Positions 48,025 through 57,070 of a stretch of DNA of 64,000 bases are shown here, piece after piece. Under the pieces are notes generated by a model, which searched no databases, had not been told where the DNA came from, and saw only the letters and a list, made by a program, of their open reading frames with translations. The stretch is from Meandrina meandrites (Eukaryota; Cnidaria; Anthozoa; Scleractinia; Meandrinidae). Location: the NCBI GenBank assembly GCA_963693305.1, contig OY855915.1, positions 14,913,840-14,977,839 on the forward strand, given 5' to 3'. How positions within the stretch are numbered: the first letter of the stretch is position 1; the number at the start of each line of letters is the position of its first letter. A program made the position numbers and the translations under genes.

Positions 48025-48520
48025 CAACACATGAATTTTTTTTTTTACCTGAATTGTAGGTTTGACTTCTCTCTGAAATAGGCCATACACAGTAAGCTTT
48101 GCAGCGTTTGGAACTCTGTAACTCGACAAAACAGGATGCATTTCGTGATAACGCCACGCCGAAGATACGCCAAGTTTTTTGATAGGTCTACGCCAAGGCC
48201 CTTTATCATACATATCTAAAATAAGTCGTCTGTACGCGAGTTAAAAGGTGCCGACTACGATTGTACGCCGTTAAAACGCGCCAAATACAATCGTACGCCA
48301 GTACACCGCCAACTTTCGAAATCCACGCCGAAGATCTTCGGCGTAACCTACATAACCGAAGTTCTCACCCGTCATTTTGTTTACTAGTGCCAGTTCCTTT
48401 CGAAACTAGTGCCAGTTCGTTTTGTTCCCTGCTGCGGGCGAGGAAGATAAAATCCTCGATAACAATTCCCAAACAAAAAATAGAGTCTGTCATTCAGAAT
48501 GTTTTTTGTGTTTTTACAGT

Positions 48521-48695
48521 AGGACACACATATAAAATACTGGTTCTGGGACAAAAAAGTTCAATGATATCTTTCATATCTTTTTACTCAAGAAACTCGG
48601 CTCCCATACTCGCCTCGTTTTTTGAGTAAAAAGATATGAAAGATATCATTGAACATTTTTGTCCCAGGAACCAGTATTTTATATGTGTGTGGTCC
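48521..48695. repeat. Hairpin at the left edge of the Polinton region
   Basis: AGGACACACATATAAAATAC at 48521 pairs with GTATTTTATATGTGTGTGGTCC ending near 48695, with arms of about 75 bases and a short loop. Polinton ends are inverted repeats that begin AG. This hairpin could be a rearranged terminus, but no matching copy exists at the other side, so that is speculation. Confidence 0.7.
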
Positions 48696-48711
48696 GAAAG
48701 AAAATAATCGG

Positions 48712-48855
48712 GCGTCTGTCCCAAAACCAGTAGCAATTATTTTTATGCGTCTGTCCCAAAACCAGTAGCAATTATTTTTATGCGTCTGTCCCAAAACCAG
48801 TAGCAATTATTTTTATGCGTCTGTTCCAAAACAAGTAGAAATTATTTTATGCGTC
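48712..48855 (+). repeat. 35-bp minisatellite, four units
   Basis: GCGTCTGTCCCAAAACCAGT begins units at 48712, 48747, 48782 and (diverged) 48817, with a partial one at 48851. It lies between the hairpin and the first gene of the viral element. Subterminal tandem repeats are common in Polintons, but this array has no counterpart at the right side. Confidence 0.85.
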
Positions 48856-48972
48856 GGCACCCACACAAAAAATTATTTTCTTTTGAAGAAATGCCCGCAC
48901 TGTATAATATACAAAAGTGTCTCAGAATTATTTTCTATTTGAACAATTATCTGCACAAGTATATACGCCGAG

Positions 48973-49580
48973 ATGGGTAGAGGGAGAAATGATGGTCCTA
49001 TTGATCAAAGCACTAAAAAACCAAAAATTAGAAAAAACAAAGAAAGGGGTGGCGATTTGCAAGTATTTCAGCCACACTGCAAACAAGAAAAATTTCCACC
49101 ATTATTTTTATCAGAAGGCTTACTAGCACAAATGAAACAAATGAGCCCGCAAAATTTAATGAATATTCTTTTGCCTAATAATGTAAACGGGGACATAAGT
49201 TCGCAATTTAGAAAGAAACACAACCCTGTTATATCGGCCGAAAATACGGTTAGTGTATCAGACAACTGCCAACTTACCGAGTCCATACAAAAACTTCCTC
49301 CAGAAATTCGTGAAAAAATCTACAAGCAGTATCATCCACTCTTGGCTGGGATAAGGTGAATACTGCAATTGCCGAAGCCCCGTTTTGCGAACATAATGAA
49401 CAAATTGTAAAGGTCTTGTTTTGCCATAAATGTCGTGATTGCAGGCGAAATGGTCTGTGTTATATGTGTAGCAAAAATGGAGTCAAACACTTTCTCGGCT
49501 ATCCTGTTTTTGATGAAAATGACTACGACAAAATCTTCAAGAAATCTTACAACATGAGTTGGTGCGGAACCGTTGCGTGA
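48973..49580 (+). pseudogene. Unknown Polinton-region protein with Cys cluster, frameshifted
   Basis: I do not recognise a function. The first part (48973-49359) starts at ATG with a Lys/Arg-rich region (about residues 1-30), continues with LLAQMKQMSPQNLMNILLP, and ends with LPPEIREKIYKQYHPLL, which resembles the first helices of an F-box or a similar short protein-binding motif. The second part is one frame away, has no ATG of its own, and carries CHKCRDCRRNGLCYMCSK, a plausible zinc-binding knuckle. One frameshift near 49335-49360 probably separates two halves of one ancestral protein of about 200 residues. Gene and position (leftmost in the element) suggest an accessory role. Confidence 0.5.
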
Positions 49581-49828
49581 CATTTTTCTCAGAAAGACCG
49601 GAAACCAATAACAACAGACTACTCAATCATCTGCTTCTCGCATGGCTTCAACGATTTGATTTGTTATCTGTCTGACCTCATTCTGCCAAACGGGTGTAGC
49701 AAGTTCGGTTAAAATAAAGCATATCGTGTGGAAAAGCACTAACATTTTAGCCTTCTGTTATATTCTATTTACCAATCTTTACCAAGTCTCTAATTAATTA
49801 TGCTGCGAAAACAGAATGCTTCACATTT

Positions 49829-50112
49829 TTTGCTTACGCGTAAGCAGGCCTTTGAAGATGATGGCATTCTCAGAAAACAGGAAGTTGATAATGTCATTTA
49901 TTAGGGGTTTCCCTTTGCTTACGCGTAAGCGGGTGTTTTAATCAACTGGTATTTGAAGATGATGGCATTCTCGGAAAACAGGAAGTTGATAATGTCATTT
50001 ATTAGGGTGTTTCCCTTTGCTTACGCGTAAGCAGGTTTTTTAATCAACTGGTCTTTAAAGATGATGATAATGTCATTTATTAGGGGGTTTCCCTTTGCTT
50101 ACACGTAAGCAG
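49829..50112. promoter_or_regulatory. Four spaced TGCTTACGCGTAAGCA palindromes
   Basis: The 16-base palindrome TGCTTACGCGTAAGCA lies at 49831, 49916 (one base changed), 50018 and 50096 (one base changed). Each is embedded in a degenerate unit of 78-102 bases that also repeats AATGTCATTTATTAGGG, preceding TTTCCCTTTGC. The array fills the 820-base gap between the first gene and the convergent 3' end of the 50402-51070 gene. Such palindromic iterons could bind a dimeric protein or end transcripts. The ACGCGT core is also the MluI cell-cycle box, but no function is shown. Confidence 0.7.
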
Positions 50113-50401
50113 GTTTTTTTAATCAACTGGTCTTTGAAGATATTGGTTCATTATTAAATAAGACGTTTTTAGAGTCTTCATGTTTGATGTTCTTTTTAAT
50201 TACAATTTTAAAACAGCCATCGAGCACCACTTGACAAGGATCAGTTATGCATGAAGGTAACGCGCTTGTAATGCATTCATTTATTTTTTGCAAGGCTTAG
50301 AGAAGATTTTCTGCTTTTTCGCTCAAAAGTTAGTTCAAATTTGTGCTGGAACGGCAATCATTCTTTTATGAAGTGGAACAATGTTCTCTTAGACTGAAAT
50401 T

Positions 50402-51070
50402 TTATTTCGAAACGTCGACCACGCTGCCAAGAATCTTTTTTTGAAGCCTAATTCGTTCTTCATGCATGGCCTTTTGTCGTATTTTTTCGATGTCAGGGCT
50501 GCTCTGTTTCTGTTTTTCCTTAGGAAGTGTTCCTTTTCGAAGAATCTCCTTCTGAATACGATAGCTCTCTTTTTCATCAAGGATGCTTTGAAAGTCAGCA
50601 TCGCTGATTTTGCCGTCAATAAGTGATTTTGACAGTATGCGGTTGACAGTATCGCATTTTGACAAAGCAAGTGTCATGATTTTGCAGTGTTTGATAAGTT
50701 TGGGCTCTAGCTTTTTGTAAAAACCAGTTAGCCCTGCCGCTGTTAGCCCAAAGAAAGAGGCAATACAGCCAATGGGGATAGCGGCAGGAGCCCCTATTAC
50801 TGTAAATGCAGCTGCTACGCCACCTGCGGAAAGAAAACCACTAATACCGCCAGCAGAAAAGCTAGCGTAGTTGATAATGGTTTTTGTGCGTTTGTATTTT
50901 TTTGCAACAAGCCGATAATGCGAAACTTCGTCACTTAAATATTTTAAAACTTCGTTTGCTTTCTGCATACGAAAATTGTTATCTGGTTGAGTTGGTAGAA
51001 CTGGATAGAGTGTCTGTGTTTCTGTTTCTTCGTAATAATCTGGGGCACTTGGTAATACGTTGGATGACAT
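50402..51070 (-). CDS. Polinton membrane protein, unknown function
   Basis: The frame is 222 residues from ATG at 51070. Residues 1-60 are acidic and polar. Residues about 68-116 form one long hydrophobic stretch rich in Gly and Ala (SAGGISGFLSAGGVAAAF and on to IGCIASFFGLTAAGL), likely two membrane-spanning helices joined by a short turn. The last 100 residues are charged and predicted helical (ILDEKESYRIQKEIL...). No catalytic motif is visible. It is the second of two minus-strand genes separated by only 27 bases from the 51098-51814 gene, so both may share a transcript. The frame is intact. A structural or membrane-active role in the particle is a guess. Confidence 0.7.
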   Translation of the reverse strand: MSSNVLPSAPDYYEETETQTLYPVLPTQPDNNFRMQKANEVLKYLSDEVSHYRLVAKKYKRTKTIINYASFSAGGISGFLSAGGVAAAFTVIGAPAAIPIGCIASFFGLTAAGLTGFYKKLEPKLIKHCKIMTLALSKCDTVNRILSKSLIDGKISDADFQSILDEKESYRIQKEILRKGTLPKEKQKQSSPDIEKIRQKAMHEERIRLQKKILGSVVDVSK

Positions 51071-51097
51071 GGTTATATTTACAAAATTATTTTTTGT

Positions 51098-51814
51098 TTA
51101 ATTTATTTCAATTTGAAACTGAAGAGGCCAGCCGTTAAAATTTAAAAGGTCATTAGTTTCAGTTGTCACTGAAAGCGTCATATGTGAAACGTGATTATCA
51201 GCAGAAATATCGCGCAAAACGTTAAGATGTGTATTTTGGTAATGAATTTTTACATACGGTTTTCCTCGTATGTCAAAGCAAGCTAAAAGACTTGAAGGCT
51301 TTCCATTTAGCAAGCCTTGTTGCTTGTCGATAAGGTCACAATTAATAAAGTAATTTTTAGGATTTGAAACATCTATTTTAGTTTGTCTAAAATAATCCTT
51401 TTTACTATTTGCTGAATTAGTATTATACCCAGGCAAATTAAAGAACTTAAGAAGACTTTCATTCAGTCCAAATTTTCCAATTTTGTCCTCGTTTGCTTTT
51501 ATTATCAAAGAACGACCTGTAATGCCTTTTTCTACAGTAAACAAATCTTTCTCTGGAAATAATTTTTCATCTAGGAATCCTTTTTCAAAAATATCCCCAA
51601 TGTCATCCAGTGAGTAGTTTCCCATTCGTAAATAACGTGTTTTCTCATCTTGCTCGTTAACTTTTTTATAAAAAATTATTCCATCCTTTTCCAAACTATT
51701 CCAGCTGTTGTAAAGAGAACAACTTAACAGCCGGATATAGCTTGGTTTTTTAATAGGCTGGTCAAAATAGACCGTGTGTGGATTTTCTGTTGTAGTTAGT
51801 GTTAGAATAACCAT
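51098..51814 (-). CDS. Probable minor capsid (penton-like) protein
   Basis: The start is taken at 51814 (MVILTLTTTENPHTV), giving 238 residues. A longer frame to 51889 would overlap the divergent gene and its extra residues look non-coding. The protein begins with beta-rich sequence and YIRLLSCSLYNSWNSL, alternating with charged loops, and ends with MTLSVTTETNDLLNFNGWPL, again beta-like. Polintons encode a single-jelly-roll penton protein of about this size next to other structural genes. Length, beta character and position support that role, but no diagnostic motif is visible. It shares a 39-base divergent promoter region with the gene at 51854. Confidence 0.5.
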   Translation of the reverse strand: MVILTLTTTENPHTVYFDQPIKKPSYIRLLSCSLYNSWNSLEKDGIIFYKKVNEQDEKTRYLRMGNYSLDDIGDIFEKGFLDEKLFPEKDLFTVEKGITGRSLIIKANEDKIGKFGLNESLLKFFNLPGYNTNSANSKKDYFRQTKIDVSNPKNYFINCDLIDKQQGLLNGKPSSLLACFDIRGKPYVKIHYQNTHLNVLRDISADNHVSHMTLSVTTETNDLLNFNGWPLQFQIEIN

Positions 51815-51853
51815 TTTATAATTAGAGAAAAATATTTTGTTTAAATATGAAAC
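51815..51853. promoter_or_regulatory. Bidirectional promoter region
   Basis: These 39 bases separate two divergent start codons and are almost entirely A/T, with TTATAAT on one side and TTTAAATATG on the other. Transcription of both capsid-region genes must start within or beside it. Confidence 0.5.
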
Positions 51854-53472
51854 ATGTCTGCGCTTCTTAAATGGATTCAGACACCACAAGCTGACAGCAT
51901 TGCCAAAGTAGCAGAAAAAAACGCTTGGAAGACTTTTCTTGCAAAATACCCGAATGCCGATAAATCAAAGTTTGAGCCACAAACCGATTTCGCCGAAGAC
52001 CACACAGCAACCTCAGAAATTTATTTCAAAGCAGGGCCAGGCCATTTGATAAACGTTTTTGGTTCAGACAGCAAATATTGGAGCCCGGAAATGAAAAGTG
52101 CACTGGGTGTTGACCAATCATCAGAAGGGTTTCCGCAACAACTTACACCAAGTGGTTTAAAAGGTGACTCTTTGCCGATTCCTGCTGTTGGCTTTCACGA
52201 TGCCGCCCCGCGTTTGAAAAAAATATTTAATGACCAACTGAATATTTACGTAACACCGGACCAGTATTTCACAACAAAGTTCAGAGAGATATTTCAAAAA
52301 ACGAAACTTACCCACCATTCAGGGAAAGAGTCCAAAACATGGCTAGCCGGCCCAAATATTAAATATTGGCCACAGCAGCTGAATTTTGCTGTCTGGTGCG
52401 CGACAACGGGCTGTGGTATCAGTCGCGAAATTTTCGATGACAACTCTGCTATCCCTTTGCCACGGAATGTGCGAGCTTTTTACAAGTTCCATATATATTT
52501 TACTGTCAGGCGAATATTGTTTCAGATGGGAGGAATACAAAGCATAAGCGCTTTGCCTGGCGACCCTACTTTTGACCAGTTTAACAACAAATATACGACG
52601 TGGCTTCATACAAAAGAATATGCAATGAGTTCGGAGTCGACCCGTCAAGCGATTTTCGTTTTACAAGAGGCGCAAACCACGGCCTGGGAAGCGTTTACAT
52701 CTATGCCTCATACATTGGACCAGCTAAAGAAGAGGGAGACATTTACCCTGGTGGCGAAAAAAAAATTTCTGACGAAGGCGGTAAAGGCAAAGATGGTAAC
52801 TTGATTTATTATATCGAGCCGGATAATGCTGCCTACGGACAGGCAGACTGGTTTTGTCCCAATGTAGCAGAAGGTCTGACCCAGGCGGGTTTGGCGCGAA
52901 TAAACCAGTCGATAGAGGCGTTCGTTTACTGTGTTTTGGGTTCACAGGTGAACGTTAGAAGCAGCATACTTGGGTCAGGAGGGCGCGCAAAGGAAGCGCA
53001 AAGTGAGTTCCTTGTGCTAGTGGAAGACTCAATAAGGCAACCGGATCTGGCAAAGTCTGTTCAAAGGTACCAACTTGCTGTCGACGAGGCAAAGGTGAGG
53101 CTTAACCTTGCTGTGTGTCCGGGGGCCTGGCTAATGCCTGCGCGGATGGTAATAAATTCGGGAAGTGTAATTGGTTACAACAATCAGCTCAAACAAGCTA
53201 TGCCAGGTATGAAGCTCGGGATTAACGACGAAGTGAACACTAGCACAAAAAAAGTGGGCGTTACCCACATGGAAGGAGGACCGTCTAAAATTAAGAGGCC
53301 AACAAACCACCCTTCCAACAAAGCACCGGTCGTTCCTGCACAGACAGACAAAATTGCACCTGTGCAGACAAGAAACGTTACAGCTAAGCCCACAGCGCAC
53401 GAAACAAACAAAATCTTACTCATAACTGGTCTGGGGTTGGGAGCTTTTGCTTTTAGTCGTTACGTTTTGTAA
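51854..53472 (+). pseudogene. Large unknown structural-region protein with C-terminal membrane anchor, frameshifted
   Basis: ATG at 51854 starts a frame (MSALLKWIQTPQADSIAKVA) that looks protein-like to about residue 250. The coding signal then passes to the -1 frame near 52600-52620. That frame runs intact to TAA at 53472 and has no ATG near the switch. It reads NEFGVDPSSDFRFTRGANHG soon after the switch and ends in a Pro/Thr/Lys-rich linker followed by a hydrophobic anchor, LLITGLGLGAFAFSRYVL. The whole would be about 540 residues. No classical slippery heptamer plus pseudoknot is evident, so a one-base deletion is simplest. Function is unknown. It lies between capsid-type genes, so a virion role is inferred. 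Confidence 0.6.
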
Positions 53473-53604
53473 CCCGCTCGATGAGAAAGACGGCCACACC
53501 GACAATCAACAGCCAAGCATTTTTGCCAAGAAAGCTGATCACCTGACCGGCCGCGCGAAACACAAAGCTGACAATCGCGCCAAGTAGGCCCCGAAGGGAT
53601 CCAG
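53416..53604 (-). pseudogene. Remnant of a minus-strand membrane protein, 5' end missing
   Basis: The minus strand between about 53604 and the stop at 53416 encodes LRGLLGAIVSFVFRAAGQVI, then FLGKNAWLLIVGVAVFLIER and a short basic/polar tail. That is two amphipathic or hydrophobic helices with a positive end, characteristic of a small membrane protein. No start codon follows upstream in this frame, and the sequence runs directly into the truncated capsid gene on the other strand. The last 57 bases overlap the 3' end of the gene at 51854-53472. This appears to be the 3' part of a gene whose start was deleted together with the capsid gene's start. Confidence 0.5.
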
Positions 53605-54474
53605 ACAGAGGAATTGTGCAAAATTCGGTCGAACTCTGGAGACAAGAAAACCTCTGGCGTTGATGCGGAAAAGAAACTGAACACCGTTCATGGCAACAAA
53701 TACCGCATTCCCCTGGACCACGAAATCTTGAAGGACCACGGGGTTTTCTATCCTCGCGCCCTGCACGACGCCCTCATTTTCGAGATCACGCTGGCCCCCG
53801 CAAATATGGTTGTTAAAGGTTCAGACTCTTCGAAGCTGGACTACGAGCTGAAAAACATTGAGCTCGAATACGAAGTGATCCACAATGTTGACCTTGTCAG
53901 AGAAACGTCAAGCAGTTACCTGAACGGCAAGGATTTCATGTACAAACATGTCACCCATCACAAGACGCTCACAGTTAATAAGGTGGATGACACGATCATA
54001 AACGAGAGCATCAATCTCCCGCGCCGCTCCATGAAGGGAATTCTCCTCCTCTTCTGCGAACCTCACGCTGGAGGCGCAAGAGACTCGGAAAAGTTCTTCA
54101 ACCCTGACATAACTAACGTAAAGGTCAGCATAAACGGCGTGCCTAACAAAGTGAACAGCCAGGGACTAGAGCCTCGGGACCAATGGGAGGAGGTTCTCCG
54201 GCACTTTGGTGCCATAAATGGTGGCATCACCGACAACATGGACGCAACGAAGTTTTACACTGGGGACAAGTTTGGGTTGTTCATTGATCTACGGTCCATG
54301 AAGGATGGAAAAATGCACGGCAGCGGCCTCCGACTGGTCAACACAAAAGATGGAGTGCAGCTTGATATCCAGAGAAAAGGGTCAGGATCTGGTACCGTAA
54401 AATGCCACATTTTCATTCTTGCGGACGCGCAATTTAATATTCTAAATAATGAACTAGAGTCTGCTACGTATTAA
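53574..54474 (+). pseudogene. MCP: Major capsid protein, N-terminally truncated
   Basis: The frame opens after a stop at about 53571-53573 without any ATG. Coding character begins near 53614 (SNSGDKKTSGVDAEKKLNTV) and continues intact to TAA at 54474, about 287 residues. It includes YRIPLDHEILKDHGVFYPRA, the beta-rich INLPRRSMKGILLLFCEPHA, and the C-terminal TVKCHIFILADAQFNILNN. Polinton major capsid proteins are double jelly rolls of about 450-650 residues and often sit next to the packaging ATPase, as here (11 bases apart). Size suggests that only the second jelly roll and part of the first remain. Identification is by position and beta-rich pattern, not by a unique motif. Confidence 0.6.
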
Positions 54475-54485
54475 TACCGAGACGC

Positions 54486-55067
54486 ATGGATCCGAACAAC
54501 ATCCCGTTCAACGCTCTGATTGTGGGCCCGACGAATTCAGGCAAATCGAGGTTTGTGGTGGACCAGATCTACAGCCCTTTCCGCAGCAAGTTCGACTACA
54601 TTGTGCTCATCTGCCCGACATTCGCGCACAACAAGACCTACCACGGAATTGGTGAAAATGATCCAAGAATGTTTGTGATAATAAGCAAGCAGCACGAGGT
54701 GGAAATTTTTTTGAATGTCGTGAGCTGGCTGTTTGAGGGCACCAACACGCTCATAATACTCGATGACTGTGCAGCCTCCAAAGATGTGAAAGGGCGCACA
54801 GGCCAGCTGGTGAATCTTGGCTTTTCTGCTCGACATATCGGCATCAGCGTTTGGGTGCTGACCCAGAAGATAACCAGCATCACACCTTCCCTCGTTTTAT
54901 TTTACACTCCTTCGGCCAAAACCACGAAGGCGATCTTTGATGATTACGCCGGCGAACTCTCCCACGATGAGTACAAAGATCTGATTTCAAAGCTGAAAGA
55001 GCGGAAGTTCTCTTATCTCGTGTTCTCGCTTCGCTACCCCTACGGGGTTAAAGTCATTTTGAATTAA
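54486..55067 (+). CDS. FtsK/HerA-type genome-packaging ATPase (A32-like)
   Basis: The protein has 193 residues, starts at ATG 54486 and is intact. Walker A GPTNSGKS lies at residues 14-21 and Walker B TLIILDDC at 88-95. A conserved LTQKIT stretch follows at about 125-130, the sensor-like segment after Walker B in this family. An aspartate-rich tail (FDDYAGELSHDEYKDL) precedes the C-terminus. A32-like ATPases of poxviruses, adintoviruses and Polintons pump DNA into preformed capsids, and their usual length is 190-280 residues. The gene follows the capsid gene directly and precedes a series of small + strand genes, consistent with a late morphogenesis block. Confidence 0.9.
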   Translation: MDPNNIPFNALIVGPTNSGKSRFVVDQIYSPFRSKFDYIVLICPTFAHNKTYHGIGENDPRMFVIISKQHEVEIFLNVVSWLFEGTNTLIILDDCAASKDVKGRTGQLVNLGFSARHIGISVWVLTQKITSITPSLVLFYTPSAKTTKAIFDDYAGELSHDEYKDLISKLKERKFSYLVFSLRYPYGVKVILN

Positions 55068-55093
55068 AAAAATAAAAGTTGTATATAGTGACA

Positions 55094-55612
55094 ATGGGTG
55101 AACAAGAGTTGCGCGCAGAACTTATGAACTTTAACCTGGACCTACTGGAAGCCGAGCCGTCGAGCGGGCCAGCTAGTAGTAGCATTGTGCCAGACTTAAC
55201 CAGCTTAACCGCCCCCGGAACTGACATTCCTGCTCTTCGTGAGCAGCTGAACGTGCTTGTATCTACAAGCAAAGCCAAAGAGGCCATCGGAGTGCAGTTA
55301 ACACATGAACAGGTAAAGCGCCTGAGCGACAAAGATGTTGAGAAATACATCCAAAGGTACGAGACATATGTGGGCTCCAAGAGAACAGAAAGTTTGTTCG
55401 ACAGCTGCATTTTTCTTGTAACCAAAGCGGTCGGAATGGCCGTTGACATCAAAGACATCGACGCTTATCAAAAAGAACTCAGAAACGACTACATCATCAG
55501 CCAAGAGCTCTCCAATCTGGCCGGCAACATTGCATTGAAGTGCGGCCATTTTCTTGCTCTGGCCAACGCGGCGCTGATCACAACAAAACACATTGATTTT
55601 AACTCGCATTAG
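55094..55612 (+). CDS. Unknown Polinton protein, helical
   Basis: The start is set at ATG 55094 (MGEQELRAELMNFNLDLLEA), giving 172 residues. A TATATA box lies seven bases upstream (55082-55087). The first third is acidic and serine-rich. The middle has helical segments such as LTHEQVKRLSDKDVEKYIQR. The last part contains a mildly hydrophobic helix, CIFLVTKAVGMAVDI, and another near the end, NIALKCGHFLALANAALITT. No known motif. Similar medium-size helical proteins follow the ATPase in Polintons, which suggests a virion component, but function is unknown. The frame is intact. Confidence 0.7.
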   Translation: MGEQELRAELMNFNLDLLEAEPSSGPASSSIVPDLTSLTAPGTDIPALREQLNVLVSTSKAKEAIGVQLTHEQVKRLSDKDVEKYIQRYETYVGSKRTESLFDSCIFLVTKAVGMAVDIKDIDAYQKELRNDYIISQELSNLAGNIALKCGHFLALANAALITTKHIDFNSH

Positions 55613-55716
55613 AAGAAATTCCTCAGCATACCTCACCAACTGCTGAACACTTGCAGACAAATTCTGAGTAATTGCATAATAATTTTATATGCTTAACATA
55701 TACGCTTCGTTTCAAA

Positions 55717-56175
55717 ATGTCAACCGAACAATCCGAGAGCGCACATTCGCAGGGCGAGACCCAGACAGCACATTCGCAGGCCGAGATAACACAGCAAGCA
55801 ACAACTCCAACTCCAACTACAACCCCGCAGCGTGCAAAAAATCCCAAGCGTGTGGCTGCTGGCAAATTGGTTGCTGAAAGAACGCGGCTGGCCCGTGAAC
55901 AACAGAGAAAAGCCGTAGCTGAGGCTACTCCCGCGGCCCCTGAGCCAGCCCCGACTACAGAAGACGAAACACCAAAGAGTACCGGAGAAAAAAATAGCAG
56001 TCTCAGCACCACCCAATGGCTTGCTGTTGCCAGCTTAGTCGTTTCACTGGTCGGGATTTATTACAAACGTGAAGAGCTCAAGGCCGTATTCAGTAAAAAG
56101 ACACCTGAGCCCGCACGTGTTGAGCCACAACCTGCTCGCGCGACACAGCCCAGAGCTTTAAGACATATGGATTGA
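55717..56175 (+). CDS. Single-pass membrane protein with disordered flanks
   Basis: The start is taken at ATG 55717 (MSTEQSESAHSQGETQTAHS), 152 residues; an upstream in-frame TTG is not a credible eukaryotic start. Residues 1-40 contain an imperfect repeat (AHSQGETQT, AHSQAEITQ). A Thr/Pro run, a basic helix (KLVAERTRLAREQQRK) and an Ala/Pro/Glu-rich linker follow. A single membrane helix lies at about residues 105-122 (QWLAVASLVVSLVGIYY), followed by a basic Pro-rich tail. The layout of disordered arm, one membrane span and basic tail resembles small virion membrane proteins, but no homologue is claimed. The frame is intact. Confidence 0.68.
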   Translation: MSTEQSESAHSQGETQTAHSQAEITQQATTPTPTTTPQRAKNPKRVAAGKLVAERTRLAREQQRKAVAEATPAAPEPAPTTEDETPKSTGEKNSSLSTTQWLAVASLVVSLVGIYYKREELKAVFSKKTPEPARVEPQPARATQPRALRHMD

Positions 56176-56211
56176 ATATTTGGAATTAATATTATATCTG
56201 CCTCCTATACC

Positions 56212-56355
56212 ATGAAGAAAGTTGACGTTCCCCAAGTTCTTATCTCAACCGCGGCCATTTTTGGAATCGGACTGATATGGTACGACTTCAACGTGAAGGT
56301 TTTTAATACGGTCCGCGATCTTTTGAATGCCACATTATCAGAAGAGACAAATTAA
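56212..56355 (+). CDS. 47-residue small membrane protein
   Basis: ATG at 56212 follows CCTCCTATACC and opens a 47-codon frame to TAA at 56353-56355. It reads MKKVDVPQVLISTAAIFGIG, then LIWYDFNVKVFNTVRDLL. A basic N-terminus, one hydrophobic helix and an amphipathic C-terminal helix make it a plausible single-span protein. It fits exactly between two other small + strand genes (37 bases after the previous stop, 48 before the next start), with an ATTATAT motif upstream. Its size is below usual gene-calling thresholds. Function is unknown. Confidence 0.6.
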   Translation: MKKVDVPQVLISTAAIFGIGLIWYDFNVKVFNTVRDLLNATLSEETN

Positions 56356-56403
56356 TTTTGATTTAAACTTTTGTTTGTTTCCATTTGTATACTTGCAAAA
56401 ATA

Positions 56404-56625
56404 ATGTCAGACAACAAACTTGTTAAAACAATCATGGATGCTGCTACTATCACTGGTTTGGCAGCCGGCATCGGCTGGGTCGCAAAAAAGGTTGTGAAAG
56501 AGAATTTTACTTCTGACCCCAGCAGCAGTGCGATGAACTACGTGAAGTTCACCGCCGTCATGGCGGGGAGCATTGCGCTCAAACAGTACCTCGAGGACCA
56601 AAAAATCCTTCCCACCAGCGTCTGA
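56404..56625 (+). CDS. 73-residue membrane protein
   Basis: ATG at 56404 gives MSDNKLVKTIMDAATITGLA and continues with AGIGWVAKKVVKENF, a hydrophobic then basic segment. A second hydrophobic helix follows (KFTAVMAGSIALKQYL), then a short polar tail. Two membrane spans with a lysine-rich loop between them are predicted by eye. It is one of four consecutive small + strand genes in the late block. The frame is intact. Function is unknown; small two-span proteins are a regular component of Polintons. Confidence 0.7.
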   Translation: MSDNKLVKTIMDAATITGLAAGIGWVAKKVVKENFTSDPSSSAMNYVKFTAVMAGSIALKQYLEDQKILPTSV

Positions 56626-56666
56626 AATTAATGATTTGAAAAAAACTCTGCTCTGTATATAAAACC

Positions 56667-57070
56667 ATGGTGGAGCTGTGTTGAATGCTGCGGCTTTTAT
56701 CGGTGGCAATTATCTTGCGAGGGCACTTGGCGGAGGTGACAAAGCTGCACTTGACGAAAAAGTACGACATGATAAAGCTCTCGAGGCGTATCAAGCGGCT
56801 TACGCCAAATACTCCCGTGACCGCACCAAACTTCTCGACTGGATTGCTACTAACACGCAAATAAAAGCGGAGGCCAAGCAGAACTTCACCAACACTGACT
56901 ACGCCTTCAAACTGTACAACCAGGCGCACCCTGACAAACAAATGATACCCCCCAAAGAGCCCAAGTTCTCAGATTTCTATCAACCAAGCGAGCAGCAAAA
57001 AAATGGTGAACTCATGTTCGTGGGCGCCGGGGCTCTTGCTCTGGGCTACGCTGCCTTCCGGTTCCTTTAA
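56667..57070 (+). pseudogene. Virion-type protein with C-terminal anchor, frameshifted at its start
   Basis: A TATATAAAA box at 56656-56664 leads to ATG 56667, but that frame ends after five codons. The protein-like frame (from about 56678, NAAAFIGGNYLARALGGGDK) is one frame away and has no ATG. Apart from this early shift it is intact for about 130 residues. It has an Ala/Gly-rich hydrophobic N-terminus, a charged helical middle (EKVRHDKALEAYQAAYAKYS), then TDYAFKLYNQAHPDKQ and FSDFYQPSEQQKNGE, and a terminal membrane helix (LMFVGAGALALGYAAFRFL). The terminal helix resembles that of the 51854-53472 gene, suggesting the same membrane destination. Function is unknown. Confidence 0.6.

Noticed and set aside
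48712..48855. CRISPR-like array
   Set aside because: 35-bp units are directly adjacent with no spacers; eukaryotic context.
54537..54836. Minus-strand frames opposite the ATPase and capsid genes
   Set aside because: Shadows of GC-richer coding sequence on the plus strand; no starts or motifs of their own.
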